From contig NC_068939.1 of assembly GCF_016801865.2 (NCBI RefSeq), forward strand, positions 179,706,792 to 179,770,791: a stretch of 64,000 bases of DNA, in the 5' to 3' direction. The stretch comes from Culex pipiens pallens. Its lineage: Eukaryota; Arthropoda; Insecta; Diptera; Culicidae. The notes beneath the pieces were generated by a model, which was not told where the DNA came from, did not search any database, and was given only the letters and a program-made list of their open reading frames with translations. Shown in pieces: positions 32,819 to 43,829 of the stretch (position 1 is the first letter of the stretch; each line of letters opens with the position of its first letter). Position numbers and translations under genes: made by a program.

Positions 32819-33808
32819 CACGCAAAATCCACATAACACAGATCTGTGTAAAATTTGACACAGATTGCCCAAAACCGGGAATAGAGCAATTTACGTGCGT
32901 ATGTATTGCGTGTACGTACACGAAAAAAAAGTGAGGTTAAATTTTGTCAGGCAGCAAAATCAAATGGTGCGCTAGTGTGCGTACGCGAAACGTTATAAAG
33001 CTCTATACACAGAATCTGTGTAGAAGCCTTGTACACAGATCTGTGTACAGCCGCTGTCTGTCAAATCTGTGTAATTTTTATTAAACAAACTGTGTAAAAT
33101 TTTACACAGATCTGTGTAGGATTTTACACAGATCTGGGTAAAATTTTACCCAGAATCTGGGTAGAACATAAAATATGGTTGTGATTCTGAAGATGATTTT
33201 GAACATATATTTTAAAAATATAAGGTAAAATAAAGAACATTTTTTTAGCTTAAGGTTGAGTTTTTAAACATAATAAACATTTGAAGGAGCCGCAGTATCC
33301 GTTTGCTCGTGTTGTCTCCGGAAGTCCTCCTCTGGAATAGCTGGTGTGGATAGTTTCGCAGCGGGCAAGCCTGGCGCTTCTGCCGCACACGAAGTAGGAC
33401 ATCGAAGAGAAAAGCTACCAATCTGGAATAAAAATCGTGAGAGGTTAGAATAAAGGTTAGCTATTTTTCATGAGATGCATTACCTGAAAAGTTGAAAATC
33501 CAATCTAGGACTGATTCTTATTGGAACCGATGGCCGAAATGATAAAAAATCTAATAGAGAAAGACAATTTAACAATACTTCATGGAAAAAATCACGAGAA
33601 ATAACTAACCAAGTTTCTCGGAGCTGCATGAAAGTTGCCATCTTAAGTTTTTTGGTTTTTACCCAGATTGAAACGAAAGCTGATCGAAAATCTGTGTAAT
33701 TTTTTACACAGATCTGTATTATAAAACTACACAGTTTTGACAGCTAGAACATGTTCTACAATCTGTGTAATTTTTTTACACAGATTTGTGTTATGTGGAT
33801 TTTGCGTG
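32819..33808. mobile_element. 990-bp TIR element upstream of the NOL8-like gene
   Basis: CACGCAAAATCCACATAACA at the left and its inverted counterpart ATGTGGATTTTGCGTG at the right, TA at 32817-32818 and 33809-33810. The body is full of ACACAGATCTGTGT palindromes. It begins 212 bp upstream of the NOL8-like start codon and contains a second MITE at 32884-33003. No transposase frame. Confidence 0.88.
32884..33003. mobile_element. Small TA-flanked MITE nested in the 990-bp element
   Basis: GAGCAATTTACG at the left and ATAAAGCTC at the right, TA at 32882-32883 and 33004-33005. The core ACACGAAAAAAAAGTGAGG followed by TTAAATTTTGT matches the inverted core of the copy at 10706-10807. Confidence 0.7.
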
Positions 33809-33831
33809 TACTCGCACTTGATTAGTTTTTA

Positions 33832-33991
33832 GGGAGCGTTCTTTTATTACGTAACGCAGTTGGGGGGGAGGGGTGGTCAGAGGCTGTGTTACGCTCCATA
33901 CATTTTTTTTAAAATTTGTATGGACATTTTGTCACGAGGTTGGGGGGAGGGGGTCTAAAAATCCGATTTTACGTAATAAAAGAACAATCCC
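33832..33991 (+). mobile_element. Harbinger-like MITE, copy 1
   Basis: GGGAGCGTTCTTTTATTACG at the left and the inverted TAATAAAAGAACAATCCC at the right. TTA precedes it; TTT follows. G-rich and C-rich stretches lie inside. Opposite orientation to copy 2. Confidence 0.75.
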
Positions 33992-34023
33992 TTTGCTACG
34001 ATTACAAGAAAAAATAGTTATAA

Positions 34024-34114
34024 CCCACTGAGAATTTTGGCTCGAGCCTCGACTCGATTCAGGCTCGATCTCGAGCCAGATCGACTCGAGGCTCGAGCCA
34101 GAATTCTCAGTGGG
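34024..34114. mobile_element. 91-bp palindromic MITE
   Basis: CCCACTGAGAATTTTGGCTC at the left pairs with GAGCCAGAATTCTCAGTGGG at the right; the arms continue through CGAGCCTCGACTCGA. Self-complementary over nearly its whole length. It lies between the two Harbinger-like copies. Confidence 0.85.
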
Positions 34115-34139
34115 AAGGCTATCTAACCAAAATCTCTTA

Positions 34140-34305
34140 GGGAGCGTTCTTTTATTAAGTAATGCCAAATTTGGATTTTTAGACCCCCTCTCCCCATCGT
34201 AACAAAATTTTCATACAAATTTAAAAAAAAAAAAATGTATGGAGCGTAACACGGCCTCAGACCCCCTTCCCCCCAAACTGCGTTACGTAATAAAATAACG
34301 CTCCC
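34140..34305 (-). mobile_element. Harbinger-like MITE, copy 2, with TTA duplication
   Basis: GGGAGCGTTCTTTTATTAAG to AATAAAATAACGCTCCC, flanked by TTA at 34137-34139 and 34306-34308. The 3-bp TWA target is the PIF/Harbinger signature. Confidence 0.85.
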
Positions 34306-34308
34306 TTA

Positions 34309-35512
34309 ACACACTCAAGGCCGGTGGTAGAAAATAAATTATATCGATTAGGCTGATTTAAATATGGGGGAACGATTTCTTGGCGCTTTTCTTCACCCTC
34401 TCTGGCTTGCTTTCGCTGCTGCCCATTTGAAGTTTTCCTTGCCCGATTCCTTACCAAGTGCGTTAGGGGAATAAGGGAAGGGAAGGAGTATCTTAATAGT
34501 TTCATAAAATTATCTGGTTTAAAGTTTATAAACGCTATAATCGAATTAAAAACGGTCAAGAAAGCTTAGGGGAATTATACCCTTTCTAATAAAACACCTA
34601 TCTTCGTCATATGGAGAGTTTGATGCTCGATTAAAGCTCCAAAAATACTATTTAGGCTATAAACTTACCAGCAACAGCACCGCCTCGAGTAAGCACGCAA
34701 ATTTATGCCATTTACTGGATCAAAAGATGCACTTTAATTTAATGCACTTTTGATCATAATTTCTGTTTTGCGAGACCATTTCTCATCATTTTGGTGGCAC
34801 AAACATCCACACGCAAGATCAGAGGTTAACTGCTTAACGAAAGTCGCCATCAATATCTTTTCACTTGCGCTAACGATTTCAAAGCGCCTAAGATATGAAA
34901 TTGCTTCCAACTACCGGCAACATGTTCTTTTGACCCACTGACGAACTGACGTGCCACCAGGAACAAATTGGTCGATCATTTTTGACCGCACACTGTTTCT
35001 TTTTCTTTCTACTGTTCTCTTCTTCGGCGATTGTCAGAATTCGAGTTTGACGTGTTGTCACATCAGCTGTTTCCTTGCTGTGAAGAGTTCTGGAACAACA
35101 TGTGTAAATGGCGGATAAGAGTTGGAATGGAAATGTTACGAAATAGCCTAATTTGGAAGTTTAACGAAATTTCTTGCCTCATTTTACATAAAATAAGGCA
35201 AGATTTGCAAAATATTCATCGTTTAGTTCAGAATTTGCAAAAGTTTTCAGGCTTCAATATGTTTTCCCTCATTTTCATTTGTTGTTCCTGAAAGTTTCTC
35301 AGCAAGTGCAGCTGCGAATCTGTCAAATCTGTCATTCAAACACGACCGCTTATTAGGCTTAAAATGGGCATATTTCCCCTATTTGCTATGATTTTTTAAT
35401 GCGATTATTTTCAATAGGCCTAATTAAAAATAATAATTAACATTTGAAAAGGCCTAATTGAAAATAATCACATAAGAAATTCATAATAAATAAGCTTTCC
35501 TGGCCGTTTTTC
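34309..35512. other. Intergenic, nothing recognised
   Basis: Unique-looking, moderately AT-rich sequence. Short frames (for example 35031-35291 +) have no recognisable domain. Confidence 0.4.
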
Positions 35513-35849
35513 AATTGGGTACTAAAGCCCTATGTAAATTTTTATGTACAACGGTAAAAAATACGATTTAAAACCATTTCTGATCACTTTTTTTTTCATT
35601 TTAATGTAAAAAAAAAAATGACAAGACAACATTTTTTCGATGGATCAACTATGGTCCCCTTGGAACGAGCTGTCAAATAGGAGCTTTTCTGTCAAGAAGG
35701 ACCGTGAGGTTATTTTTTCAAAATTGATTTAAAAATCCATTTTAAACTCTTTGTGGTCGTACTCATTGTCGTCATTGTACTCAGAAAAATAAGCTTTATC
35801 GCTGTAAACAATAATATCAGCAATCTAAGCTTCATTTTAGGACCCAATT
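35513..35849. mobile_element. AATTGGGT-ended element, long form
   Basis: AATTGGGTACTAAAGCCC at the left and GGACCCAATT at the right. It shares 190 bp (CTATGTAAATTTTT, ACCATTTCTGATCACTTTTT, TTTTTTCGATGGATCAACTA, GAGCTTTTCTGTCAAGAAGG) with the 185-bp copy at 44215-44399 but has about 150 bp more before the right end. Confidence 0.7.
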
Positions 35850-36227
35850 GGATTATTGCATTTGTAAAGTTCATACCCGGTAATTTAAAGACATTTTTTT
35901 GTTTTCATACAACTACAATTCTGCTAACTTGTTTGGAATTCACTTAATCCTAAATATTTCACATTTTAATCTTTTTTGATGCCTATTCAAACAAACCCGA
36001 GTAAAAACAAGTTAGAAACTAGTCATTTTCGGATGAGCGTGTGGTGTCTGCTGTTGTGTTTGCGGTGTAATCGATACGGTGTAAAAGTTGACGGTGCCAA
36101 CCTTTCTTCAAAGCATCCTCGGCATACATTGACAGCACACTTTCGTTCGTTTCAAAAATTTAACCGCCACAGTTCGGGTCGTTCTTTTGTGTCAAGATTG
36201 CCTGGTTAAAATCTGTTTATTAGCAAG

Positions 36228-37652
36228 ATGAGTTTTAATTTCACTTCAGAACCGGATTCTAAATATTCCAAATTTAGTAAAATGGAAGCTCCAAAGCCGA
36301 TTGGAATTGAAATTGCGTATAAAAAGGGGTAAGTTTCAGCTGCTGTGGAAGCGCCAGAGCCATTTTGAACAGTCTTCTTTTGTTTCAGCGCAAACAAAAA
36401 GCCTACCAATCCGGACCTGGAGAAGCAGATTCAAGCGATTTTGGCTGATAGCAAAGCCCTGCCCAAGGACTACTTGTTCGCGGTGACCGATCCGAACGTC
36501 GAACGGGTGACGCTGTGCGACGAGCTGCTGGAACACGCGCCGCGGTCAAATTTGAAGATTTACTCGTACACGCTGCATGACGGGGAAGGGGAGCAGGAAA
36601 CGATCGAGCAGGGCGGAGATGAGGTCCAGATTGCGAACCATTGGCTGCTTCCGGCGCGGGAGTTTCACGGACTGTGGGATAGCTTGATTTACGAGGATTC
36701 GCTGAAGGAGAATCTGTTGAATTTCATGCACACAACGGCGCTCTTCTCGCAGAAGAACGTGAACGCGAATCTGATTGCTTGCAACAGGTTGGTGCTTCTT
36801 CACGGTCCACCGGGAACCGGGAAAACCAGCCTGTGCCAGGCGTTGGCTCAGAAACTGGCCATCAGGATGAACAAAAGCATTTACATGCACTTTCACCTGT
36901 TTGAGATCAACAGCCACAGCCTGTTTTCGAAGTGGTTCTCCGAGAGTGGCAAACTGGTCCAGAAGGTGTTTGGCCAGATCAACGAGCTGTGCCAGGATCC
37001 GACCTCGATGGTGTGTGTCCTGGTGGACGAGGTGGAATCGATCGCGTTCGCACGGGAAGCCATTTCCAACAACGAACCCAGTGACAGCATCCGCGTAGTC
37101 AACGCCGTTCTCACCCAGCTCGATCGAATCCGCCGCTTTCCGAACGTCATGGTGCTGGCCACGTCCAATCTCACCGGCAGCATCGACCTGGCGTTCCTGG
37201 ACCGGGCCGACATCGTCCAGTACGTCGGCCCACCCACCAAGGAAGCCATCTACGAAATCTACCGATCGGCAATCGCCAACCTGCAGCAAGTGGGCATCGT
37301 AACGGACCGGGAAGAGCTTCCGTCGCGGGCCGAACTCGCCACCACCACGTCGAAAGGAAACGCAACCTCCATGCTGGAAACGCTGGCCGAGCAGAGCGTC
37401 GGATTGAGCGGACGCAGTTTGCGGAAGGTTCCATTTTTGGCGCACGCACTCCACGTTCAGCAGGACGCTACGACGCTGGTTAAGTTTTTGACCGCGATGA
37501 GGAGTGCGGTTCGACGCATGCAGGCGGACAAGGCGATGCTCGCAGCGAAGACGGACCAGGTGGAACGGGCGGCAGCGGCGGCGGCGACGAGCGATCTCAG
37601 CGGAAGCAATGGCAGTAATGCTGCAGCGGATGAACGGTCCGTGTCGATGTGA
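36228..37652 (+). CDS. Pch2: Pch2/TRIP13 AAA+ ATPase (pachytene checkpoint protein 2)
   Basis: Exons 36228-36328 and 36389-37652 around a 60-bp intron (GTAAGT...TTTCAG); 454 residues, close to the ~430 of animal TRIP13. This hexameric ATPase remodels HORMA-domain proteins (MAD2, meiotic HORMADs) in the spindle checkpoint and meiosis (family knowledge). The N-terminal substrate-binding domain is followed by Walker A GPPGTGKTS (173-181), the segment EINSHSLFSKWFSESGK expected of the pore-loop region, Walker B VCVLVDEVES (242-251), sensor-1 region TSNLTGSIDLAFLDRAD (about 292-308), and sensor-2 region GLSGRSLRKVPFLAHA near 370-390. The Ala/Ser/Gly-rich tail is unusual. The short exon 1 (MSFNFTSEPDSKYSK) is inferred from splice sites and frame. 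Poly(A) signal AATAAA near 37814. Confidence 0.95.
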
Positions 37653-38936
37653 TGTTAAGATTGAAAGAAACAGCTAATAAGATTGTGTTGTTTGAGTTAG
37701 GTATTTTGAATTGTATAAAATTGTATGCATTTGTTTTTTGGTTTGGAAAACCGAGTATTCATAAGTTATTGAGTATTCCTTACATGTAACTGAAAGTTTG
37801 TTACAGTTGTGTTAATAAATGAATTTTTTGTAGAATATACATGCATGCATATTGAAAAAAAATATTAATAAACGTAATAAACAATATATCCATTTAAATG
37901 AAACACGGTTTGAAGGCAAAAATTCCGAACATGACAAAAATATGTTGATATATCTTATAGTATACTGTCTAATTGTTTAAATTAGGCCACTTTAAATATG
38001 TTGCCAAAACATTTTTTTATATAGAAAAATCTTGGACAGTACTATAAAAACTATTTTTTTAAAAGTAAAAAAAAGTTTCTTTTTTTGTGATTTTTAATAC
38101 CTGAAAATATTTCGAAAGGTTGGAGAAAAAAGCTTTTTTTTTAAATTGGAACGATAGTTGCCGAGTTGTTTTCATTTGGCTTATTTCAAAACAGATCTTT
38201 TAAAACCTCCTGTTGTTTCTTCCTTGACTTGATATAAAGTGTTATGCTAACAAGTTGACGTGCCCAATAAAACAACAAATTACAAATAATAGAAAAACTA
38301 AATTCATTGCAAAGCTATTTCTCAGCAATTTTTTGTCCGATTTTCAAAGTCAGAAATTGGTCAGAAAATTAAAATTTAAGAGAATTTTCTCAATTAAAAA
38401 AAATTGTCAGAAGCAAAAGACCAAACGCCATTAGGGTGTCTTTGGACAAAGGTCGAATGGATAAAAGGTCGAAAGTGGACAAATTGATGGAAGGACAAGA
38501 ACAAGACGAGACGAAAGCCTCCTAAAATATTTTGACTTTGTCCTAAGGTTTCTATACGTGGTGTCAATCCAAAATTTTCGCGAAGTGAAAACGTTACGTG
38601 ACGAATTCCCCTCTCGGCAAATTTCCCCTCTTTTTGGTGCACGCTGGTTGGATGAGCGAACGTTTCCCAATCAGTCAATCGAGAGACGTGAGATTGATGT
38701 ATCCAAAATCACCCCCACTCCACCTCATAATTTTCGGATCGTCGACGAGGCAACAAAACGAGGCTCAGTCGGTCCCGAAAATTCATTCTTTTGCTGGACG
38801 TCGACGAGAACACATCAGAAGCAGATGGCCTGGTGGCCCGGTAGCAGACGGCCTGGAGGTCCGGGAGCAGATGGCTTGGAGGCAAGGACCAGCTAAGACA
38901 TGCCAGTCGCGGGAGTCGATCTTTGGAACTGGTCAC
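37653..38936. other. 3' flank of Pch2 and repeat fragments
   Basis: AT-rich DNA to about 38400. 38437-38500 has GGTCGAATGGATAAAAGG-type words shared with 40886-40965 (inverted) and 47797-47870. 38713-38750 (CTCATAATTTTCGGATCGTC) matches the - strand at 10575-10610, upstream of the histone relic. 38820-38900 is a degenerate GCAGATGGCCTGGNGGC minisatellite. Confidence 0.55.
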
Positions 38937-39195
38937 CACCTTGACTGGAGAAGCCGGAGGCCCCGCGGATGTTCCGATGGGGGGACATTTTCCGGACCGT
39001 AAGAGTTGGGGCAATATGGGTATCAAACTTTATGGTTTTTGATACTGGACATGAAATTTGACATTTCGGCAGTAGTGGCCACAATCCGGAGTGGCCGGAG
39101 GCCCCGCGGATGTTCCGATGGGGGGACATTTGCCGGACCGTAAGAGTTGAGGCAATATGGGTATCAGTATTTTTTATACTGGACATAAAAAGTTG
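38937..39195 (-). repeat. Two units of the 141-bp satellite family
   Basis: On the - strand: CCTCCGGCCACTCCGGATTG, then GGCCACTACTGCCGAAATG, then TTTCATGTCCAGTATCAAAA, the unit order of the 10.9-13.1 kb array. The CCGCGGATGTTCCGATGG part occurs twice about 140 bp apart. Confidence 0.88.
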
Positions 39196-39896
39196 CATTT
39201 GGCCATTATCTGAAGTTAAGCAGTTTAAATAAATTGCTTATTAGGCAGGAAGTAAGAAATAGATTACTGCGATGCACATTTTTTGTGCCACTGCGAAAAT
39301 CTGTTTCTGGAAATTTAGAATAACTATCTCGTAATCAATTAGAGCCCTGTAAAGAGCAGTTTTAATGTCTGCTGTTCAAATTACCTTTACGCCGATTGCT
39401 TGCAACAGCCTTGCAAAAACATTCCCGCATCTTGATAACTTTCGAGTGGTGAAGGAAAGTCAATTGATTTCACTTCGATTTCTATTTCAGCTCCACTTGC
39501 AATTTCCGTTCCCTTAGTTCGATAGGACGTTAATCACAAGGGAATCATGGGGAAATCTGGACCGGACATTCTTATCGAAATTTCAACAATCATCTTGCAA
39601 AGTTCTTTGTCATACTGGTCATGTGTAACATAACCACCTGCACCTTTTTTTACAGATTTTTTTCAATACGGCCTAAATGCAAAAATATTTAAAAACAGCT
39701 TTGAAAACGTGTTTTGAACGGATTTCAGCTATTTTTACTTTTACTCATTAAAATTTGTTTTTTTTTTTATTTTTTCTCGAATTTTTTTATCAGCTAATTT
39801 TTTATTAGGGGGAAGGTCCTAAACTTGAGACGATTTTTTTTGAATTGCTCATGTTTAAAAGAATGGAACAAATCAAAATATAGTTTGCTTTTAAAG

Positions 39897-40129
39897 AAGG
39901 ATCTCCGGTGGCCACATCCAGAGCCGCATTAGGAAACAGTGTTAACCAGTCATGCGACGTATCAAACTTCCTGATTTTGGATGGGGACATGAGTTATATA
40001 CTCCTCTTTTAATAATATTAAGTTTGATATGTCGCAAGAGTGGTTTCACGATTTTGCCAAAATTGATACGTCACATGACTAGTTTACGCTGTCCTAATGC
40101 GGCTCCGGATGTGGCCACCGGAGATCCTT
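39897..40129. mobile_element. 233-bp MITE with ~65-bp terminal inverted repeats
   Basis: AAGGATCTCCGGTGGCCACA at the left and TGTGGCCACCGGAGATCCTT at the right. The arms run inward through GAGCCGCATTAGGA / TCCTAATGCGGCTC and ACGTATCAA / TTGATACGT. No clear TSD. 39196-39896 before it shows no feature. Confidence 0.9.
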
Positions 40130-41849
40130 GGAACCGGTTCCGATGAGTACCCTATGGTATTTAATATTATTCTATGATTGTTTTGCATGACTATTCATGC
40201 TAGAAGAAAGCGTATCAGTTCACAATTGGATAAATCTGCTAATAATTCCAAAAATACGGATCTTCCGGTGTCCTGTACTCCGGCCACCGGTCCGTGCAGT
40301 GCGATATTTCATCGGAGTATTGTTCCTGGTGCAAAATTGAATTCTTTGATGTATAACAATCGATGGTTCGCGCGAAACCATGTTATTGTAAATTTTTGAG
40401 CCTTTTTCCCATTGTGCAACGGGGTGCAAACCAAAAAGTGTCCAACGATTTATTGATCAACCCCCGAGGGTTAAGTGAACAGTGCCATCAATTGCCACAA
40501 TTTCTACAACTTTTCCCGTTTTTGGCAACACCCAAATTAATTTGATATTTTTGGTCTCGTCATACTTTCAAAACATAAAATAAATAATTAGTATTACTCA
40601 AAATATAATAATTTTTATGTAAATAATATCTTTTATCATAAATCAATTTATTTTTCTGAAAGTTAAAAAATCTTCACACCCGTTATTGTTGATTTTCACA
40701 CAAATATTAGCAGTTTTTTTTTAAAATGTTTTGCTTGATTTATTTGAAAGAACTGCTCATTATTGGCAAACAATATAAAATTCACAAAAAAAAAACCGAA
40801 TTCGTTAGTAACAAATATATTTTATAAACAAAATTAGAAGTCTGTGTTAGCAAATTCACAAAAATATTACAGATTTTTTTTTCTCTTTTTTCGACCTTTT
40901 GTCGAAAATTTGTTCACTTTGACATTTCGTTCGTTCGACCTTTTGCCATTCGACCTTATGTCTTTGAAGACTATTTTATTTACTAATGTTATGAGCATGC
41001 CCTGTAAAAATAATGACAGTTCTCAATCTGAGCCATCAACCAACGAAATCGGGTGCCTCCAAAAACGGCCAATTAATTAACCGACTAAGTTTGGATGCGT
41101 ATTGTTTACAAAATGGACTTAGCGGAAATATTTGCTATTTTTTTCATCAGAAGAAACACGTGAATTACGCAGTGAAATTTATAGAATGTTGTGTTAATCC
41201 ATCAAAGGTAAGTTTTTACAATGGAATATGTGGTAAACTTTTAAAAGAAAACATCCGGAACCGTCCTGAACCTTGCTGGACACTTCTAGCAGAGCAGGCA
41301 TCAACTTTGTTTTATTTTCAGATGCCGTAGCCGAATCAAGATTGCTGCCGGAAGAAACAGCCAGGAGTTATAAGGTATGTAACAATCTTATTGATTATTT
41401 GCAGCAGATTGACCAACTGGTTCCAGCAACGGTTCCCGGAACATTTTTTTTAATCAGCCAACTAATTGACTAATTTCGTCAGATCAAGTCGGCTGATTCC
41501 GTGTACCGATCCGTCGGTTATCGTCTGTGTTAAGCTTCCATAAGAGTTTGGTGCACCATTGACCGATTCTTCGGCCAACTTCGTCGGTTGATTCAACCGA
41601 CTAAAACCAACTTAGTTTTGGGAACAGTAGGGTGTTTTTTTTACAGGGTGCTGCATGCTTTAAGTCCAGTTCATATATGAAAATATGTTTGAATTAATTA
41701 ATATTGAATAGAATTCTTCTACTTGTCTATGGTTCTCATCAAATCTTCAATCTCAAACATTAATCAATTTGTTCGAAACTTTATTCTCTACCCAGTAGGC
41801 ATTATAACGGCCCTCATTCATGATTTCGCATTTAGTTTCAAACTTGACC
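40130..41849. other. Intergenic DNA with possible decayed exons
   Basis: 40886-40965 carries TTCGACCTTTTGTCGAAAAT-type repeat words. 41200-41410 has well-formed splice-like strings (AAAGGTAAGT; TTATTTTCAG; TAAGGTATGT; TTTGCAG), but the second gap would be about 32 bp, too short for a normal intron, and no protein family is visible. ACCGACTAA/TTCGTCGGTTG words at 41075 and 41590-41620 suggest an inverted-repeat element. Confidence 0.4.
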
Positions 41850-42781
41850 ATGTCCAAGCAGGCTGCATTTGTTCGTGTTGGGGCCTCCCTGGTCCTGGCC
41901 TACTTGGTTTCTCTGGTATCCAGCGAGCTGGAAATCGATTTACAGCGCATCGTGCAAAATTACGGCGAACACTTGGTGGACGCCCGCGAGTTGCGTGTCC
42001 GGAAGATCATGGCCTATCTACAATCACTTAGCTTAGAAAATTTCACTTAGCTTAGGAATTTGAATCAATGGAAATGAAGCCGAGCTTCTACAATGGAAAA
42101 GTAATCAAATTAGAAACTGACGTATGGTTTGAAAAATTTCAAAATCTACGGTAAGTTGACGTTTCAATATCAAATGTAAACAAACAACTGCATAGCAACG
42201 TATATCAGCCCAGCAAAATTTCTAAGTTGATTGTGGATGACGGCCGTAAGTTGCGTACTTTCCTAAGTAACTACTTTACTTAGATGTTCTAAGCTAAGTG
42301 ATTGTAGATAGGCCATCAATCGAACAAGCCACGCGTTGAACGGAACTGTGAGAGTTGCCGTTGATTTGGATAATGATTATAGGGTGAAATTTGATTTTGT
42401 GATAAAGAAAGTTTGATTAAATTTGGTAAATTCCAGGTTTCGCTCAGTTTGGCTCACAGCCGACTCGGAAACAATCAGTTCAATATTTACCCAATGAAGA
42501 TTCCGGAACAGAGAAATTGCATTCTGCTGAACAGTTCGTATCGCGAGTACCAGTCACTGTTTCGGGAGCATTCAAATATGCCGCAGGTTCCGCCGGAGGG
42601 CATGTGCCCGTTCAAAAAGGGAACCTACTGGTTTAAGGATGCGATATTTTCGGCGGACCACTTTCCACCGTACGTTCCGGAGGGTTACTGGCGGTTCACG
42701 TTTGAATATCTTGGTCCCATGGAGAACAACGCGAGCTTCAGCTTGTACGCCCAGATGAAGAACACCGGAATTTGGGATTAG
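41850..42781 (+). pseudogene. DUF1091-like secreted protein gene, copy 1, broken by a MITE
   Basis: The ATG at 41850 opens a signal peptide (MSKQAAFVRVGASLVLAYLV) and ELEIDLQRIVQNYGEHLVDA. At 42010 a 306-bp MITE ends the frame. After it the sequence resumes with RTSHALNGT and DLDNDYRVKFDFVIKK, then VSLSLAHSRLGNNQFNIYP, and finally CPFKKGTYW, VPEGYWRFTFEYLG and a stop at 42779-42781. A 26-bp intron-like insert (GTTTGA...TTCCAG) lies between DFVIKK and VSLSL. CPFKKG...VPEGYWRF is the DUF1091 pattern of small secreted insect proteins (inference). AATAAA at 42819. Non-functional as it stands unless the MITE is absent in other alleles. Confidence 0.7.
42010..42315. mobile_element. MITE with 3-bp TCA duplication inside the DUF1091-like gene
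   Basis: TGGCCTATCTACAATCACTT and its exact inverse at the right form 27-bp perfect terminal repeats; TCA at 42007-42009 is repeated at 42316-42318. Removing it restores the local alignment with the paralogue at 43829-43310, so the empty site is documented in this window. No coding capacity. Confidence 0.92.
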
Positions 42782-43309
42782 TGCACAAACCTAATTACTG
42801 AGACCACAGACAAACAGAAATAAATCATTATTTTTAAAACACCTCAATTACCACAGCCTTGTGCACTGGTGCAACGGTCTTCCATGACTAATTAAATCGT
42901 ACGTTCGTCAGGATAATTTACATCGAACAAAGTGCATTACCCACCAAACTGGGGTTCACTCACATCAACCTCGAGAACTTGCGCCACCAAAAGTCCATAA
43001 ACTAGCAACACATCATAGCAGGCCAGCAATTATTCTTGGCACCACCGACTCGTGGACCCAAATTTGAACCCTTCGTCTCAGGCTTATGATCATCAGACAG
43101 TCAGTATAAGTAGGCGCTGCGGGTTCTTCAAACCACGCATCGGAATCACGTGTGGCATTGGCAAATTTGCTTGAAAGCCTACTTTGTAAGTTTTGCAATT
43201 CCATGACTACGAAGTGACTGATTGATGGCGACTTAATTTTAGTTTCTAGCGAATATTTCAAACTTATGATTCTTCAATTAAATTTTAAGATTTTTTAAAA
43301 ACATTTTTA

Positions 43310-43829
43310 TTAAACCCAGATATTGGTGTTCTTCATCTGGGCGTACAAGCTGAAGCTCGCGTTATTCCCCATGGGACCAAGATATTCAAACGTGAACCGC
43401 CAGTAACCCTCCGGAACGTACAGTAGGTTCCTTTTCGGAACGGACACATGCCCTCCGGCGGAACCTGCGGCATATTGGAGTGGTCCGCCAGTAGCGACTG
43501 GTAGTCGCGGTAGGAACCGTTCATGAGAACGCAACTTGCCTGCTCCGGGAGCTTCATCGGGTAGATATTGAACTGATTTCCTTTAACACAAAATCAAATT
43601 CCATCCTAAATTCATTATCCAAATCAACGGCAACCCGCAGAGTTCCATTGAGCGCGTGGCTTGTTCGAATGATCTTCCGGACACGCAACTCGCGGGCGTC
43701 CACCAAGTGTTCGCCGTAATTTTGCACGATCCGTTGTAGATCAATCTCCAACTCGCTGAATACCAGAGAAACCAAGCAGGCTAGGATCAATGTGGCCGGA
43801 ACACGAACAAGTGCAGCCTGCTTTGACAT
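43310..43829 (-). pseudogene. DUF1091-like secreted protein gene, copy 2, with deletions
   Basis: Inverted, tail-to-tail paralogue of the 41850 gene. MSKQAALVRVPATLILACLV begins at 43829 and runs through DLDNEFRMEFDFVLKEI. Compared with copy 1 it lacks about 55 bp (the 26-bp intron-like piece plus VSLSLAHSRLGN) and about 48 bp between KGTY and VPEGYWRF, both changing the frame. The remaining parts (SCVLMNGSYRDYQSLLADH; CPFRKGTY; VPEGYWRFTFEYLG) are well preserved, so decay is recent. No MITE is present. 42782-43309 between the genes contains nothing recognised. Confidence 0.7.

Noticed and set aside
31705..32889. N-terminal extension of the NOL8-like protein to 32889
   Set aside because: The extra residues are unlike NOL8 and partly derive from the 990-bp transposon; the RRM begins right after the Met at 32607.
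36546..37454. 302-codon - strand frame opposite Pch2
   Set aside because: Shadow of the AAA+ coding exon.
41200..41470. Small spliced gene between 41.0 and 41.5 kb
   Set aside because: The splice-like strings would need a ~32-bp intron, and no protein family or conserved frame appears.
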